A stretch of 15,490 nucleotides of DNA. Origin: DATFES01 sp035457725 (GTDB lineage Bacteria > Pseudomonadota > Alphaproteobacteria > CACIAM-22H2). Position numbers and translations under genes: made by a program. Each line of letters begins with the position of its first letter. Within the stretch, counting starts at the first letter, position 1. The stretch is taken from assembly GCA_035457725.1 (NCBI GenBank), contig DATIBC010000042.1, positions 1 through 15,490 on the forward strand, read 5' to 3'. A model generated the notes under the pieces. That model saw nothing but the letters and a program-made list of their open reading frames with translations. It had not been told where the DNA came from and searched no databases. Of the stretch, positions 14,975-15,490 are shown piece after piece.

Positions 14975-15490
14975 ATGTTGATCGGCCGTGAGCTGCTGCA
15001 GGAAATCTGCGAACGCGTGGCGCAAGGAAGCGACGCGGACGTATCGGTCTGCGAGCGGGACGGCAGCGTCGTCGCGTCTTCCCGGCGATCGGAGCTCGGT
15101 CGCCGCGACGCCGCCGCCGCCGAGATCGTGGCAGGCAATGCCGATGCCACCGAGATTCCTCCGGTCGCTCCCGGCGCATCGGCGTACTGCGCGCAGGCGA
15201 TCGAAGTCGATGGCGAGCGGCCGATGTGCGTTGTGGTTACCGGTCCGCTTGAGAGCGCGCGGCGACTCGGCGCGATCGTCAAGCACTGGGTCATATCGCT
15301 GCTCAGATCGGCGAAAGCCGAAGCCGAACACGAGCGTATCCTCGAGCAGAGCGAGCAGCGCTTTCGCGACGTGGCGGAAAGTGCGGGCGACTGGATCTGG
15401 GAGATGGACGCCGATCTGCGATTCACCTACGAATCGCCGCGCTTCTTCGAGATTTTCCCGGTGGCGCCGGAGCGGATCATCGGCAAGACC
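14975..15490 (+). CDS. PAS-domain sensor/signalling protein, N-terminal part
   Basis: The gene runs off the right edge; 172 codons are visible with no stop. Residues 1-110 (ELLQEICERVAQGSDADVSV, then DGSVVAS, then PMCVVVTGPLESARRLGAIV) resemble the sugar-diacid-recognition sensor domain of CdaR-type regulators, judged by pattern only. A helical linker (about 111-130, LRSAKAEAEHERILEQSEQRF) leads into a PAS domain starting FRDVAESAGDWIWEMDADLRFTY in its typical form. Linker-PAS order suggests more PAS domains and then an output module (histidine kinase, GGDEF or GGDEF-EAL) beyond the window; which cannot be seen. No signal peptide or membrane segment, so the visible part is cytosolic. The start is fixed by GAGGAAG. 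Divergent from the YbhN-type gene, with a 263-base gap in which I could not place a promoter. Confidence 0.82.
   Translation, partial: MLIGRELLQEICERVAQGSDADVSVCERDGSVVASSRRSELGRRDAAAAEIVAGNADATEIPPVAPGASAYCAQAIEVDGERPMCVVVTGPLESARRLGAIVKHWVISLLRSAKAEAEHERILEQSEQRFRDVAESAGDWIWEMDADLRFTYESPRFFEIFPVAPERIIGKT

Noticed and set aside
1..15490. Possibility of a CRISPR array, defence island, prophage or insertion sequence
   Set aside because: No regularly spaced direct repeats, transposase, integrase, nuclease or toxin-antitoxin-like genes were seen; the gene content is mostly housekeeping.

Overview
The window looks like chromosomal DNA from a GC-rich alphaproteobacterium, probably of Rhodospirillales type. 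This rests on the very high GC content, an alphaproteobacterial-type LptD with a CxxC pair, a DUF1674/SDHAF4 homologue, and htpX, rsmB, rpe and a heparinase-like gene appearing in the order often seen in this class. No rRNA, tRNA, CRISPR array, phage or insertion sequence was seen.

Layout from left to right: 1-274 holds no gene I can support. A cyclic-nucleotide-binding/EAL c-di-GMP phosphodiesterase (275-1471, +) is followed directly by the in-frame C-terminal remnant of an alpha-oxoamine synthase (1472-1822), and then a Nudix hydrolase (1857-2444, +). Convergent to these is the pair rpe then heparinase II/III-like gene (4777 down to 2448, -). Divergent from rpe, behind a good sigma70-type promoter, is lptD (4910-7222, +). 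It faces the likely operon rsmB, aldo/keto reductase, lptE (10175 down to 7265, -). Divergent from rsmB is a small secreted protein built of four 22-residue repeats (10304-10702, +). It converges on htpX (11636-10770, -), and htpX is divergent from a 55-codon SDHAF4 gene (11744-11911, +). The right part carries a GcvA-like LysR regulator (12835-11918, -) behind a palindrome-rich leader, a GNAT acetyltransferase (13565-13011, -), a YbhN/LPG-synthase-type membrane protein (14711-13737, -), and the start of a PAS sensor protein (14975 to the window end, +).

Functionally this is mostly housekeeping and envelope biology. LptD and LptE form the outer-membrane LPS translocon, HtpX does inner-membrane quality control, RsmB modifies 16S rRNA, Rpe serves the pentose phosphate/Calvin pathways, and SDHAF4 helps assemble succinate dehydrogenase. 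Two signalling proteins sit at the ends. The items most worth a second look are the decayed synthase fused head-to-tail to the EAL gene, the 22-residue-repeat exported protein, and the inverted repeats upstream of the LysR gene. I did not find a clearly new multi-gene system.
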